Of a stretch of DNA of 64,000 nt, positions 54,201 through 61,882 are shown in pieces (the first letter of the stretch is position 1; every line of letters starts with the position of its first letter). Under the pieces are notes generated by a model, which saw nothing but the letters and a program-made list of their open reading frames with translations, was not told the DNA's origin and made no database searches. Origin of the DNA: Leptospirales bacterium (GTDB lineage: Bacteria; Spirochaetota; Leptospiria; Leptospirales; Leptonemataceae); the NCBI GenBank assembly GCA_016788865.1, contig JAEUSB010000057.1:1-64000 (forward strand). The letters run 5' to 3'. The translations under genes were made by a program, and so were the position numbers.

Positions 54201-54792
54201 AATCGGTGAGGTTGCAGAGCATGCGAGCGGCCTGTATGGAACCACTCTTGCCAGCGAGGACCAGGGCCAGGTGCTGGCTCGACGGCTGGCCGGTGATCCC
54301 TTTGTTAGCTATACGGGCTCGCTTTCGATGAACATCCTCAAGATTGGTGGTCTGAGTGCCGTCTCAATGGGGCTAACAGTCGTTCCAATGGCTGATGCGG
54401 CCAATTACGAGGAAATTGTTTTTTTCGATCGCATTCGACGACTGTACAAGAAATGCGTGGTGCATTGTGATCGTCTCGTGGGTGCCATTCTTATTGGCGA
54501 CCGTGAGGAATTCGCATTATTCAAGGGACTCATCGAATCCGGCCGCGAACTGGGAGATGAGCGATTGTCCCTATTGCAGGGAGGCGGAAAAAAGCGGACG
54601 CCAATGCTCGGGAAACTGGTCTGCTCTTGCAACGCCGTGGGCGAAGAGAATATTTGCAACGCAGTTAAGTCAGAGGCAACAACGGCCAATGACGTAATGC
54701 GTGAAACGTCGGCCGGCCTGGGATGTGGCAGTTGCAAACCGGAAGTTGCGCGCCTGGTATCTAATTCAGTTCAGAGGCTTTGCGCAGTATGA
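51286..54792 (+). CDS. Single-chain assimilatory nitrate reductase fused to NAD(P)H-dehydrogenase flavoprotein and [2Fe-2S] domain
   Basis: A 1168-aa fusion. Residues 1-about 690 are a NasA/NarB catalytic module: [4Fe-4S] cysteines 9, 12, 16 and 43, Mo-ligating Cys137 (SRLCMSSAV), ARGFLSLWAMGLNQS and the C-terminal dinucleotide-binding domain. From residue 704 (IVIVGAGAAAFGF) follows a pyridine-nucleotide-disulfide-reductase-like module (ATGSRPFVPSG; VVILGAGLLGLELAAAL; YAIGEVAE) like the electron-transfer subunit of nitrate/nitrite reductases. It ends in a BFD [2Fe-2S] domain (Cys1113, 1115, 1147 and 1150). One polypeptide could therefore carry electrons from NAD(P)H to nitrate. The ATG at 51286 follows GAAGGGA. 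Overlaps the rubredoxin gene by 4 bp. Confidence 0.92.
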   Translation: MSQGLKTTCSYCGVGCGVIVHKTPAGLQIEGDPDHPANRGQLCSKGMNLHYTVMDRRDRLLFPEMRSHRAAPRVRVGWVQAIRRAAGVFRSLVKNYGPDSVGFYVSGQLLTEEYYIINKLCKGFLGTNNIDTNSRLCMSSAVVGYKKALGEDSVPVTYEDIDLADVFFIAGANPAWCHPILFRRIEERKAAYPNAKIIIVDPRRTQSCEGADLHLQILPGTDTALFHAIARLLIENEQIDRTFIREHTNGFDALREKVFERANQEYAAICGVPSGDIELAARWIGEARGFLSLWAMGLNQSTVGVNKNTALLNLSLITGKIGKPGNGPLSLTGQPNAMGGREVGGLCNLLPAHRDLTNPDHRKEVADFWGVKSIRDKPGLSATEMFESLRSGKMKAIWIVCTNPTVSLPDARLVEEGLKNAKFVVVQDISRNAQTIEFADLVLPAASWLEKTGTMTNSDRRVTLVDKLVDAPGEALADTEIIRRFAHAMGFEKYFEYENEESVFLEHARLTTGTNIDITGVDYALLRDKRAIQWPLPHKGHPGTPRLFEDSKFYTSDSRARLHAPPIEDTAEKSSPEYPLILTTGRIRDQWHTMTRTGKVSKLRDHIPEPYLEIHPVDADMRGISENDLVEVMGPRGDVRARARVTTNIRQGVVFLPMHWGRKGKGDLSRANNLTNRQFDPESKQPGFKTSAVQVQKFKKSPEKIVIVGAGAAAFGFIQEYRKQNTTDEILVFSAEPDAFYNRILLPEVVSDESTFESLDKRKYLENLSFKLVSGRSIVSIDRKNKSAQDDTGESHSYDRLILATGSRPFVPSGIKSPDVTSGVFTLRKRADAEQIQAYCGSDSRVVILGAGLLGLELAAALLKRGSRVSVVHRSDRIMNRQLDSESSRILEEVLTERGVKFLLNDEIAVIGGSGSVQLVRLASGKILDCDALVFAVGTTPEIELPSLAGLQCASGVIVDQNLQTSDPNIYAIGEVAEHASGLYGTTLASEDQGQVLARRLAGDPFVSYTGSLSMNILKIGGLSAVSMGLTVVPMADAANYEEIVFFDRIRRLYKKCVVHCDRLVGAILIGDREEFALFKGLIESGRELGDERLSLLQGGGKKRTPMLGKLVCSCNAVGEENICNAVKSEATTANDVMRETSAGLGCGSCKPEVARLVSNSVQRLCAV

Positions 54793-56093
54793 TTCGCATC
54801 GGCGTGCGAGGTGGAATGATTGCGGTTGCAGACCTCCGCAAACTCATTGAATGGTGCCTCACGAATGGGGTTCGACAGATCATGCCTGGAACGCGCCAGG
54901 ATATCCTGTTGCTCGATGCGAATGCCAGACAGGCAGAGTCGCTGAAGACAATAGGATTTGAACCTGTCCCGGAAGGATTCTTCAATGTCATGAGCGCCCT
55001 GCCCGCGACCGGCATTCAACCATCGACTCCCTGGGTAACCAATGCCGTCTATCGTCGGGTTCTAGAAGGTCTGCCAATCTATTCGCCATTGCGAATCCAG
55101 ATTCATGATCCCGCTCAAACGCTTTTGACGGGCTTGAGTTCGGACTTACTTTTTGCAGCCGGGCGGGAGGTGGACAGCTGGAATATTTATTTCTACGACG
55201 AAGCAACGAGACAGCTCAGAATTGTAAGCGCCACATGCTCGACAGTCCAGGTCTCGAACATTGCAGCTGCGCTTGAAAAGAACCGGATGCAGTTCGTTGA
55301 AGTTCTCCCTTTTCTACAAGACGGCTTTGGGATAAAGCGAGTCCAGTCTATCCATCAATTCAGGCCTTTGGCGGCGCCATTGCTCGAAGGCATGCATACG
55401 TACGCCGATGGCCATTGGCTCGGAGTAACGGCGCGTGACGGAATATTTAGTCCCGATACAATTCAGCGGGTAATCGGCGTTGCTCGACAGGCGGGGACGG
55501 GATACCTCTTCCTTACTCCATTCCATTCGCTGTTGCTCAAGAACTTGCCAGAGGCTTCGCTCGGTCTGGCCTCCACTTTGCCACTGCGTCATGCCGAACA
55601 GGAATTGTTCTGGCAGTCTTCTCCGGAGGCGGTTGGCCTTCGTCAGAAATTTTCCCGGGCACTCTTGCAACGACAGCTCCCGTTGAAGGTTCCCGCAGCC
55701 GCATTGACAATAGGCGATCATGTGGAAGCCCCATTGCGCCTGATTCGCGTGCGCCGCATGCCACTCCGAATCAATCTTGAGATAACCGAGCAATCGGAAT
55801 CAGGATACGAATTCAAAGTACGACAATCCGGGGCGCTACGTTCACTGCTGCCTGCAATAGCGTTTGCGGAAGGTACGTGGCGTCGACCGGACCCGAGGCC
55901 AGGCGTCCCCGTTGAGAATAATTTGATTTGTCCCGATTGTGAAACGGCATATATTCCAGAATACGGTGACCCCGGAGTTGGAATCTTGCCAGGTACTTCG
56001 CTTGACGATTTGCCGGAAGACTATTGTTGCTCTGTATGTGGCTATTTGTTCAGACCTGCAACGCAACGCCTGGTTACTGAGCAAGTCGCATAG
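54789..56093 (+). CDS. Rubredoxin fused to two siroheme-free nitrite/sulfite-reductase-type half-domains
   Basis: A 434-aa protein. Residues 1-60 (VRGGMIAVADLRKLIEWCL; PGTRQDILLLD) and about 205-265 (HWLGVTARDGIFSPDTI; LTPFHSLLLKNLPE) both resemble the ferredoxin-like half-domain of nitrite/sulfite reductases. The Cys pairs needed for siroheme and [4Fe-4S] are absent. The C-terminus is a rubredoxin: C381-P-D-C384, GDPGVGILPGTSLDDLPEDY and C414-S-V-C417. It is therefore probably an electron carrier or assembly partner and not a reductase. The ATG overlaps the nitrate reductase stop as ATGA, and narK follows, so a role in nitrate assimilation is strongly implied. Similar proteins in nitrate clusters are annotated only as rubredoxin-domain proteins. 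Confidence 0.85.
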   Translation: MIRIGVRGGMIAVADLRKLIEWCLTNGVRQIMPGTRQDILLLDANARQAESLKTIGFEPVPEGFFNVMSALPATGIQPSTPWVTNAVYRRVLEGLPIYSPLRIQIHDPAQTLLTGLSSDLLFAAGREVDSWNIYFYDEATRQLRIVSATCSTVQVSNIAAALEKNRMQFVEVLPFLQDGFGIKRVQSIHQFRPLAAPLLEGMHTYADGHWLGVTARDGIFSPDTIQRVIGVARQAGTGYLFLTPFHSLLLKNLPEASLGLASTLPLRHAEQELFWQSSPEAVGLRQKFSRALLQRQLPLKVPAAALTIGDHVEAPLRLIRVRRMPLRINLEITEQSESGYEFKVRQSGALRSLLPAIAFAEGTWRRPDPRPGVPVENNLICPDCETAYIPEYGDPGVGILPGTSLDDLPEDYCCSVCGYLFRPATQRLVTEQVA

Positions 56094-56162
56094 CCTGTCA
56101 TTACATCCAAACGCTTTCAACGGTATGAGTTTTCTGGCATAGGTCTTGCAACGGAATCAGGC

Positions 56163-57587
56163 ATGAAGGCAAGCCAAGCAGTTATTGATGAAAGTCTGGA
56201 GTTAACCCCCGCCACTCGATCGGATGGTTACACAATCCAGGAGTGGCACGTTGAAGACGCATCATTCTGGGCTAAAACCGGAAAATCAATCGCACTGAGG
56301 AATCTCACCTTTTCCATTTTCGCAGAATTCCTGGCCTTTACGATCTGGCAGGTCTGGAGCGCGGTTGCCGTGAGCTTGCCATTGATAGGATTCAAATTCT
56401 CGTTAAATGAACTATTCTGGTTAGCCGCCGTGCCAGGCCTCACTGGCGCCACACTTCGAATTCCGTATGCTTTCATGGTACCCAAAATGGGCGGAAGGAA
56501 CTGGACCCTGGTTAGCACTCTCTTGTTACTGTTCCCGGCAATCGGAATCTCGCTGGCCGTTCAAAACCTCGACACGCCTTACATGGTCTTTTTGATTCTG
56601 GCACTAATGTGCGGCGTAGGGGGTGGAAATTTCGCATCGAGCATGGCAAACATCAACTACTTCTTTCCCAGGCGAAGAAAGGGCTTTGCTCTTGGTCTCA
56701 ATGCAGCGGGTGGCAACATTGGTGTAAGTGTTGTTCAATTCATTGTGCCAATCGTCATAACTTTCTCAATCTTTGGGGACATGGGCGGCGCAAGTCAGAT
56801 ATCATCCAAGAATTCGCAACCTTTGTGGCTGCAGAATGCCGCCCTCATCTGGATTCCTTTCATCGTCCTCGCACTCTTTACAACCTGGTTCTTCATGAAC
56901 AACCTTCGCGTAGCCCAGGCATCCTTCTTCGAGCAATTCAAGGTACTGAAAGACAAACACGCATGGCTCATGAGCCTGCTCTATCTCGGGACGTTTGGCT
57001 CATTCATTGGCTATTCCGCTGGATTCCCATTGTTAATCAAGTCTCAGTTCCCTGATGTGAATCCGTTGCAATACGCGTTCATTGGTCCTCTGGTTGGGTC
57101 TGTTTTACGGCCCGCAGGTGGTTGGCTTGCCGACAAACTCGGCGGCGCGCGCGTTACGTTCTGGAATCTCTTCCTGATGATGCTCGCGGCCGTTGGCGTA
57201 ATTTACTTCCTGGCTCACAAAGGCGACGCTTTTGCTTTTGCCGGGTTCTTTACAATGTTCCTGATCTTGTTTATAACAACCGGAATTGGCAACGGGTCCA
57301 CGTACCGCATGATTCCAATCATCTACATGACAAAGCATGGAGTAGAGCCAAATCAAGCAAGCCCGGCTGCAATGAACAACGCAAATCGTGAGTCGGGTGC
57401 TGTGGTTGGATTAACATCTGCATTTGCCGCATACGGCGCATTTTTCATCCCAAAGAGCTATGGAACTTCAATCGAGCTAACCGGTAGCCCAATCACAGCA
57501 CTCGCTGTGTTTGCAGCGTTCTATCTGGTTTGCATGTCCATTACGTTCTTCTTCTACAAGCGCAAGGCCGCGGAAATTCCATGCTGA
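56163..57587 (+). CDS. narK: NarK-family nitrate/nitrite transporter (MFS)
   Basis: A 474-aa major-facilitator protein with 12 TM helices. The first nitrate signature is present near residue 160 (GGGNFASSMANINYFFPRR, then GFALGLNAAGGNIG), as is the second-half motif TGIGNGSTYRMIP near residue 375. Two conserved arginines for anion binding are in RIPYAF and STYRMIP. It imports nitrate (symport or nitrate/nitrite exchange) for the reductases encoded upstream. The gene starts 69 bp after the rubredoxin-fusion gene. Confidence 0.94.
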   Translation: MKASQAVIDESLELTPATRSDGYTIQEWHVEDASFWAKTGKSIALRNLTFSIFAEFLAFTIWQVWSAVAVSLPLIGFKFSLNELFWLAAVPGLTGATLRIPYAFMVPKMGGRNWTLVSTLLLLFPAIGISLAVQNLDTPYMVFLILALMCGVGGGNFASSMANINYFFPRRRKGFALGLNAAGGNIGVSVVQFIVPIVITFSIFGDMGGASQISSKNSQPLWLQNAALIWIPFIVLALFTTWFFMNNLRVAQASFFEQFKVLKDKHAWLMSLLYLGTFGSFIGYSAGFPLLIKSQFPDVNPLQYAFIGPLVGSVLRPAGGWLADKLGGARVTFWNLFLMMLAAVGVIYFLAHKGDAFAFAGFFTMFLILFITTGIGNGSTYRMIPIIYMTKHGVEPNQASPAAMNNANRESGAVVGLTSAFAAYGAFFIPKSYGTSIELTGSPITALAVFAAFYLVCMSITFFFYKRKAAEIPC

Positions 57588-57606
57588 TCCGGGACTAACC
57601 GGATCA
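57585..57606. terminator. Bidirectional hairpin between narK and the DUF4202 gene
   Basis: TGATCCGG and CCGGATCA form a perfect 8-bp stem with a 6-nt loop and overlap the end of both convergent genes. The symmetry fits termination in both directions, but no T-tract follows. Confidence 0.45.
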
Positions 57607-58197
57607 AGCAGAGAGTTTCTTCCACAGATCGACTACATCTGTGGATAGATTCAGTTTTGGAGCAGCCTCAATGGCGGCAGGTGACATTTTGCGAAGGGTC
57701 TTCTTAACAATGTCTTCAATCTTTTCGGGCTCACCGGCATGTTTCTTCATGAAATCCGAAAGGTAGTACTCAATGAAGACAAGGCAAATAACGTCTTCAA
57801 GAAGTTGTGTTTCTGGATTTGTTTTTAAACCCATCTTTCTCAGAAGAGAAGTAACGTTCTCAATAGTCTCTGTATCAAAGCCGCACTCCGTGAGGACAGA
57901 GGCGGCAATCTCAGCGTGCATTTTCCCGAGATCGGTTCTCCATTTCAAATAACCTGTCCTGCCTTCAGGATAACTTTCGCGCGGCTTTTGCCAGCGGCAA
58001 ATATGCTGACTCCGTACTGCCAACTGCACTGCAGTAGATGCATTGGGAGCAAATAGCTTCAATCGTTCAGTCATTCGCCAGGAGTACAGCAATTCTGTGC
58101 CAACTTCCTTGCCGTCAAACGGAACCTTGCGAGGATCCTGGGCATTCAATGCATCAAACTTTTCTATGGCGGCATTCAGACGAGCGTCAACGGTCAT
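57604..58197 (-). CDS. DUF4202 protein linked to nitrite/sulfite metabolism
   Basis: A 197-aa all-helical soluble protein with strongly conserved DUF4202 stretches: KFDALNAQDP, ELLYSWRMTERL, AVRSQHICRWQKPRESYPEGRTGYLKWR, HAEIAASVL and LEDVICLVFIEYY. The invariant histidines and aspartates resemble an HD-type metal site, but no activity is known. In many bacteria this family sits beside siroheme-dependent reductases, as here beside the nitrate cluster. The ATG at 58197 follows AGGA by about 6 nt. Convergent with narK. Confidence 0.85.
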   Translation of the reverse strand: MTVDARLNAAIEKFDALNAQDPRKVPFDGKEVGTELLYSWRMTERLKLFAPNASTAVQLAVRSQHICRWQKPRESYPEGRTGYLKWRTDLGKMHAEIAASVLTECGFDTETIENVTSLLRKMGLKTNPETQLLEDVICLVFIEYYLSDFMKKHAGEPEKIEDIVKKTLRKMSPAAIEAAPKLNLSTDVVDLWKKLSA

Positions 58198-58330
58198 GGC
58201 GTATCCTGTCGGTCCCTGGCCTGGAAGCAAGAAGTTTCAAAGATGACTCCCGTACCTCGCGAAGCAAGGTCAAGAGGCTCCTGTGTGACCTGAGCCTCCC
58301 GAATGGCGGTAAGATTTTAACTTGGCCGAG

Positions 58331-59191
58331 ATGAGGTGGCTGCAGACTCGACATATGCGCCTCTCCAGCTTGCCTGCAATCGTCCCATTGCCAATGATGC
58401 TCTTTTGCTTTCAGCTGAACTCAAAGCAGGATCTATGCGCCAGGGCGGTAATTCCCGGCGACATGAAATGCATTCCAGGCGGTCCCTTCTTGCGCGGTTC
58501 TAACCAGCCGTCCAAAGATGAAGACTCGGGTAAAATGGTGAAGGATGAGTCGCCGGAGGCCACGGTAACGGTCAGCGCGTTTTTGATGGATACGTACGAG
58601 GTAACCTTTTCGCAATTTCAAGAATGCATTCGCGCGGGGAAATGCAGGGCTGCCCATCCGAACTACACTGGTTACAGCAATCCCAGGATGCCCATGCTCG
58701 GTGTGAACTGGTTCGATTCCAGGGACTATTGCGCTTTTGTGGGGAAACGACTTCCAACCGAGGCAGAGTGGGAAAAGGCGGCGCGTGGCGAAAATGGCGA
58801 AACGCATCCCTGGGGGAACGCGCCAGCAGACTGCAATCGTGCAATCATTCAAGAAAAAGGAAAGAAGGGATGCGGGCCGGGCACAACGGCCGACGTGGGA
58901 TCAAGACCGGCGTATCGGTACGGTCTGTATGACATGGCGGGGAATTCCTGGGAATGGGTAAACGATTGGTATTCGCCCGATTACGCAAAATGCGGCGCCG
59001 ATTGTTTGGGAACAGATCCACTCGGTCCGTGCAAGGGAGCTGCATCCTGTCCTGGATTTCCTGAAAAGATTGTAAAGGGTGGTTCATGGTGGTGGGATGC
59101 AGAATACGCGCGGGCATCCAATCGCAGGCCGCACTACCCGCAAAACAAACCATTCCACCATTTTGGATTCCGCTGCGCCAAATCGATTTGA
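58331..59191 (+). CDS. Secreted formylglycine-generating-enzyme-like (SUMF1/FGE-sulfatase) protein
   Basis: A 286-aa protein with an N-terminal hydrophobic segment (LPAIVPLPMMLFCFQL) and the FGE-sulfatase fold: FLMDTYEVTFSQFQECI, GVNWFDSRDYCAFVGKRLPTEAEWEKAARG, YGLYDMAGNSWEWVNDWY, VKGGSWWWD and HFGFRCAKS. True formylglycine-generating enzymes need two active-site cysteines near the C-terminus; only FRCAKS is in the right area, so an ordinary catalytic role is doubtful and a binding role is more likely. Several extra cysteines suggest disulfides. The start is uncertain (58331 or 58355). Ends 3 bp from the convergent SpoIIE gene. Confidence 0.85.
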   Translation: MRWLQTRHMRLSSLPAIVPLPMMLFCFQLNSKQDLCARAVIPGDMKCIPGGPFLRGSNQPSKDEDSGKMVKDESPEATVTVSAFLMDTYEVTFSQFQECIRAGKCRAAHPNYTGYSNPRMPMLGVNWFDSRDYCAFVGKRLPTEAEWEKAARGENGETHPWGNAPADCNRAIIQEKGKKGCGPGTTADVGSRPAYRYGLYDMAGNSWEWVNDWYSPDYAKCGADCLGTDPLGPCKGAASCPGFPEKIVKGGSWWWDAEYARASNRRPHYPQNKPFHHFGFRCAKSI

Positions 59192-59194
59192 GAA

Positions 59195-61138
59195 TCAGGA
59201 ACCTGTCCCAATGCTGTTTAATCTAACGCGCAATTTCCCAACAAGGGCATGACCGGGACTGAATTGCTCAAAGTAATCGAATAACTTCCTTGCTTCCTCA
59301 AAATGCTGCAGCTTGATCAAAGTTTGAATCTGATTGTACAGAACAGAGGGATTTTCCCAGCGAAGACCCAGCGATCGTTTGAACAGTTCTGACGCGCTTT
59401 CCAGATTCCCGAGCTTATACGAACAATAGCCCATGATGCGATATGCATCCGCATTGTAAGGTTTGAGTAAGTTATATTGCCGCAAATACTCCAGTGAGTC
59501 TTCAAAGTTTCCGTCAAGCGCCAGATACTTGCCCAGGAGGAACAAGGCATTTGTTTGCCTGGGGAAGATGGAAATAGCCTGCTTGAGCAATACGCACGCT
59601 TCCTGAATATTCCCGGAATCGTACGCGCGCCTTGCATCCTTCATGGTTCCATTGAACTCATCGAGTCGCTCAGAAAGCATTACCGTAATGAGAGTAAGAT
59701 CGTCCCGCTGGTCGGTTCCGCGAATGAAGCGATTGTATACGGCCATGATGTGTTCAGAAGATCGTTGAACATCCATCCCTTTGGTTTCGCGAATCGCCTC
59801 AATTAGCCTGTCCTCACCGAGGCCTTCACCCTGTACATTGGTAGCTTCTACAATCCCGTCCGAGAAAATAATGATCTTGTCGCCTGGCTCAAGAACCTCG
59901 TTCAGGTCAACGTATGAGCGGCCGGCGTCCGGGAACATTCCAAGCAGCGTACCTTTACCGGGCAGGAACTCAATTTCTTCGGTCCGTGCGCGATATAAAA
60001 GCGGATTGGGAAACGCGCCGAGCGAGTAGGTAAGATTGTAATGATTGTCTACTATCATGTAGAAACCGGTCAAGTATCCTTCCCCGCGCACAAAGTTAAT
60101 CATGTCTTGATTCACTTTCTCAAGCACTTCAGCCGGAGAGTCGAGCCGGTTGTTTGAAAATGAGAACTTGGCAACAGCACTGATAAGCGCGGCTGGAACT
60201 CCATGTCCGGAAACATCGCACACAAGCAGGCCAAATTTCATACTACCCAGGTAAAAGTAATCGTAGAAGTCCCCCGAAACCTGAGCCATGGGAAAAAACT
60301 TCACCCAGAACTGCAGCCCGTTCCAATCCGGGATTCGCGACGGCACAAAACCTTTTTGAATGCTGCGTGCCATATCAAGTTCTGTTTTGTTTACAAGAAT
60401 CGTACGTTCCAATTCGCGATTCGCAATATTGAGGTACTCTACGGCGGTTTGCAATTCACGATTATCTTGTAGGACTCTTGCAGACTCTTTCAAAACCTGC
60501 TGTGCATACGCGTCATACGTTAGTACACGCGCGCCTACCGAGAGAAGATCCGGATTCACGGTCAAAGCAAATACGCTGTATGGGCCACTGCTGGTTGTCT
60601 GGCCGGGTAATGGATTTACAATATCGCTCTGTGAAAGTTCCAGTGTATAGTCGCCCGGATCAAAAACGTCGAGTAGCCCGCGGATAAGTCCATTCAAGAA
60701 CAGGATATCAGTGCGGGTCGCTGGATTGCTACCGGGCTCGACCGAAATTTTAAAAACATCGCCTTCTCGCGAAACCGTAATGCGCTGGTGCGTCATGAAC
60801 CCTGTGGCAAAGGAAGGGATTCTATAGATAACCTCTTCGATGCCGCATTCCTTGGGAAGCATCTGGATGGATTGTGACAGGGCTGTTACAATACAATCTC
60901 GCCCGACCGTTTCAAGAAGGGACGGAAAACTGTAGCGCGAAAGGAGCGCCTCGATCAGATTCGCTTCATCTGCCGCCGGAATCCACGGCGTAGTTTCTAA
61001 AGATTTTAAAGTATTTCGTAGATCAATGGATAAGTCCGCAATGAAACTGGAAATTTCTCCCTGGCCAGCTTTTTCGGAAAGCAAGTCCACGAAGCGCCGC
61101 AAACGGATTGCATTAACTGTGTTAGGCTTTGTTTGCAA
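59195..61138 (-). CDS. SpoIIE-type PP2C phosphatase with C-terminal TPRs
   Basis: A 647-aa signalling phosphatase. Residues 1-235 form an uncharacterised N-terminal domain, 225-265 a coiled coil (LQDNRELQTAVEYLNIANRELERT), 270-480 the SpoIIE/PP2C domain (MAQVSGDFYDYF, LLVCDVSGHGVPAAL, FSDGIVEATN, DQRDDLTLI, which hold the metal-binding aspartates), and 490-635 about four tetratricopeptide repeats. It should dephosphorylate a serine/threonine phosphoprotein, typically an anti-sigma antagonist. The start is a TTG that overlaps the 3' end of the upstream gene by 17 bp; no better start exists nearby. Confidence 0.9.
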   Translation of the reverse strand: MQTKPNTVNAIRLRRFVDLLSEKAGQGEISSFIADLSIDLRNTLKSLETTPWIPAADEANLIEALLSRYSFPSLLETVGRDCIVTALSQSIQMLPKECGIEEVIYRIPSFATGFMTHQRITVSREGDVFKISVEPGSNPATRTDILFLNGLIRGLLDVFDPGDYTLELSQSDIVNPLPGQTTSSGPYSVFALTVNPDLLSVGARVLTYDAYAQQVLKESARVLQDNRELQTAVEYLNIANRELERTILVNKTELDMARSIQKGFVPSRIPDWNGLQFWVKFFPMAQVSGDFYDYFYLGSMKFGLLVCDVSGHGVPAALISAVAKFSFSNNRLDSPAEVLEKVNQDMINFVRGEGYLTGFYMIVDNHYNLTYSLGAFPNPLLYRARTEEIEFLPGKGTLLGMFPDAGRSYVDLNEVLEPGDKIIIFSDGIVEATNVQGEGLGEDRLIEAIRETKGMDVQRSSEHIMAVYNRFIRGTDQRDDLTLITVMLSERLDEFNGTMKDARRAYDSGNIQEACVLLKQAISIFPRQTNALFLLGKYLALDGNFEDSLEYLRQYNLLKPYNADAYRIMGYCSYKLGNLESASELFKRSLGLRWENPSVLYNQIQTLIKLQHFEEARKLFDYFEQFSPGHALVGKLRVRLNSIGTGS

Positions 61139-61838
61139 CTGCCCACATTCTGCACGCTCCTACGAACGCGTCAAAGAGATTCTGTTGTACCGGGTCCCGG
61201 GCCGCGCTCATTTCCGGATGCCATTGAAGACCTAAAAACCAGGGATGATCGCGCAATTCCACTGCTTCAATGATTCCGTCATCTGCTTTGGCCGTTACTT
61301 CAAGGCGATCTGCCACCTTTCGCAAAGCTTGATGATGCCACGACATAACGCTGCATTTATCGCCAACAAGTCGATGTAATAGCGAACCAGGAGTTACAGT
61401 CACCGGGTGCTCCATTCCCACCTTTTTCATGGGATCGCGATGAATTACTTTCTCGCCTACCTCATCAGGCAAATGCTCGATCAACGTCCCTCCCAGGGCA
61501 ACGTTCAGTACCTGAACGCCACGGCAAATAGGCATACAGGGTTTGGTGCCATTGGCCGCAATACGGGCGAGGTCGATCTCCTGTTGATCCCGTTCGGCGC
61601 TCACCCCATAAATTTCGGCATGTGGCGACCCTCCATAAAGGGCCACGTCAATATCACCACCACCCGAAAGAATCAGGCCGTCCAGCCTGGCATAGACATC
61701 GCCCGGAGAACGTTCGCCTGGCGGAATCAGTACGGCGATGCCACCAGCGCGCCGGATAGCCTGCACATATTCCGCGGACAGGGCGTATCGGTCCTCGGCA
61801 TCGGTTGGGCGGGTTGTAATTCCAATGAGGGGGTTCAT
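61122..61838 (-). CDS. Class-I glutamine amidotransferase-like hydrolase (PuuD/peptidase C26)
   Basis: A 238-aa hydrolase of the gamma-glutamyl-gamma-aminobutyrate hydrolase family. The catalytic triad is visible: nucleophile Cys in PICRGVQVLN (about residue 105) and His/Glu in GLQWHPEMSA. It opens PLIGITTRPTDAEDRYALSAEYVQAI and has LILSGGGDID. Members cleave gamma-glutamyl amides such as those of polyamine degradation; no other puu genes are nearby. The ATG at 61838 is chosen because the frame upstream is not conserved. It lies divergent from the nuclease gene by 44 bp. Confidence 0.9.
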   Translation of the reverse strand: MNPLIGITTRPTDAEDRYALSAEYVQAIRRAGGIAVLIPPGERSPGDVYARLDGLILSGGGDIDVALYGGSPHAEIYGVSAERDQQEIDLARIAANGTKPCMPICRGVQVLNVALGGTLIEHLPDEVGEKVIHRDPMKKVGMEHPVTVTPGSLLHRLVGDKCSVMSWHHQALRKVADRLEVTAKADDGIIEAVELRDHPWFLGLQWHPEMSAARDPVQQNLFDAFVGACRMWAVANKA

Positions 61839-61882
61839 GCTTTTCCACTTGCGCCCTGCTGCCCTGGAGTTCAAGCGTTCTC

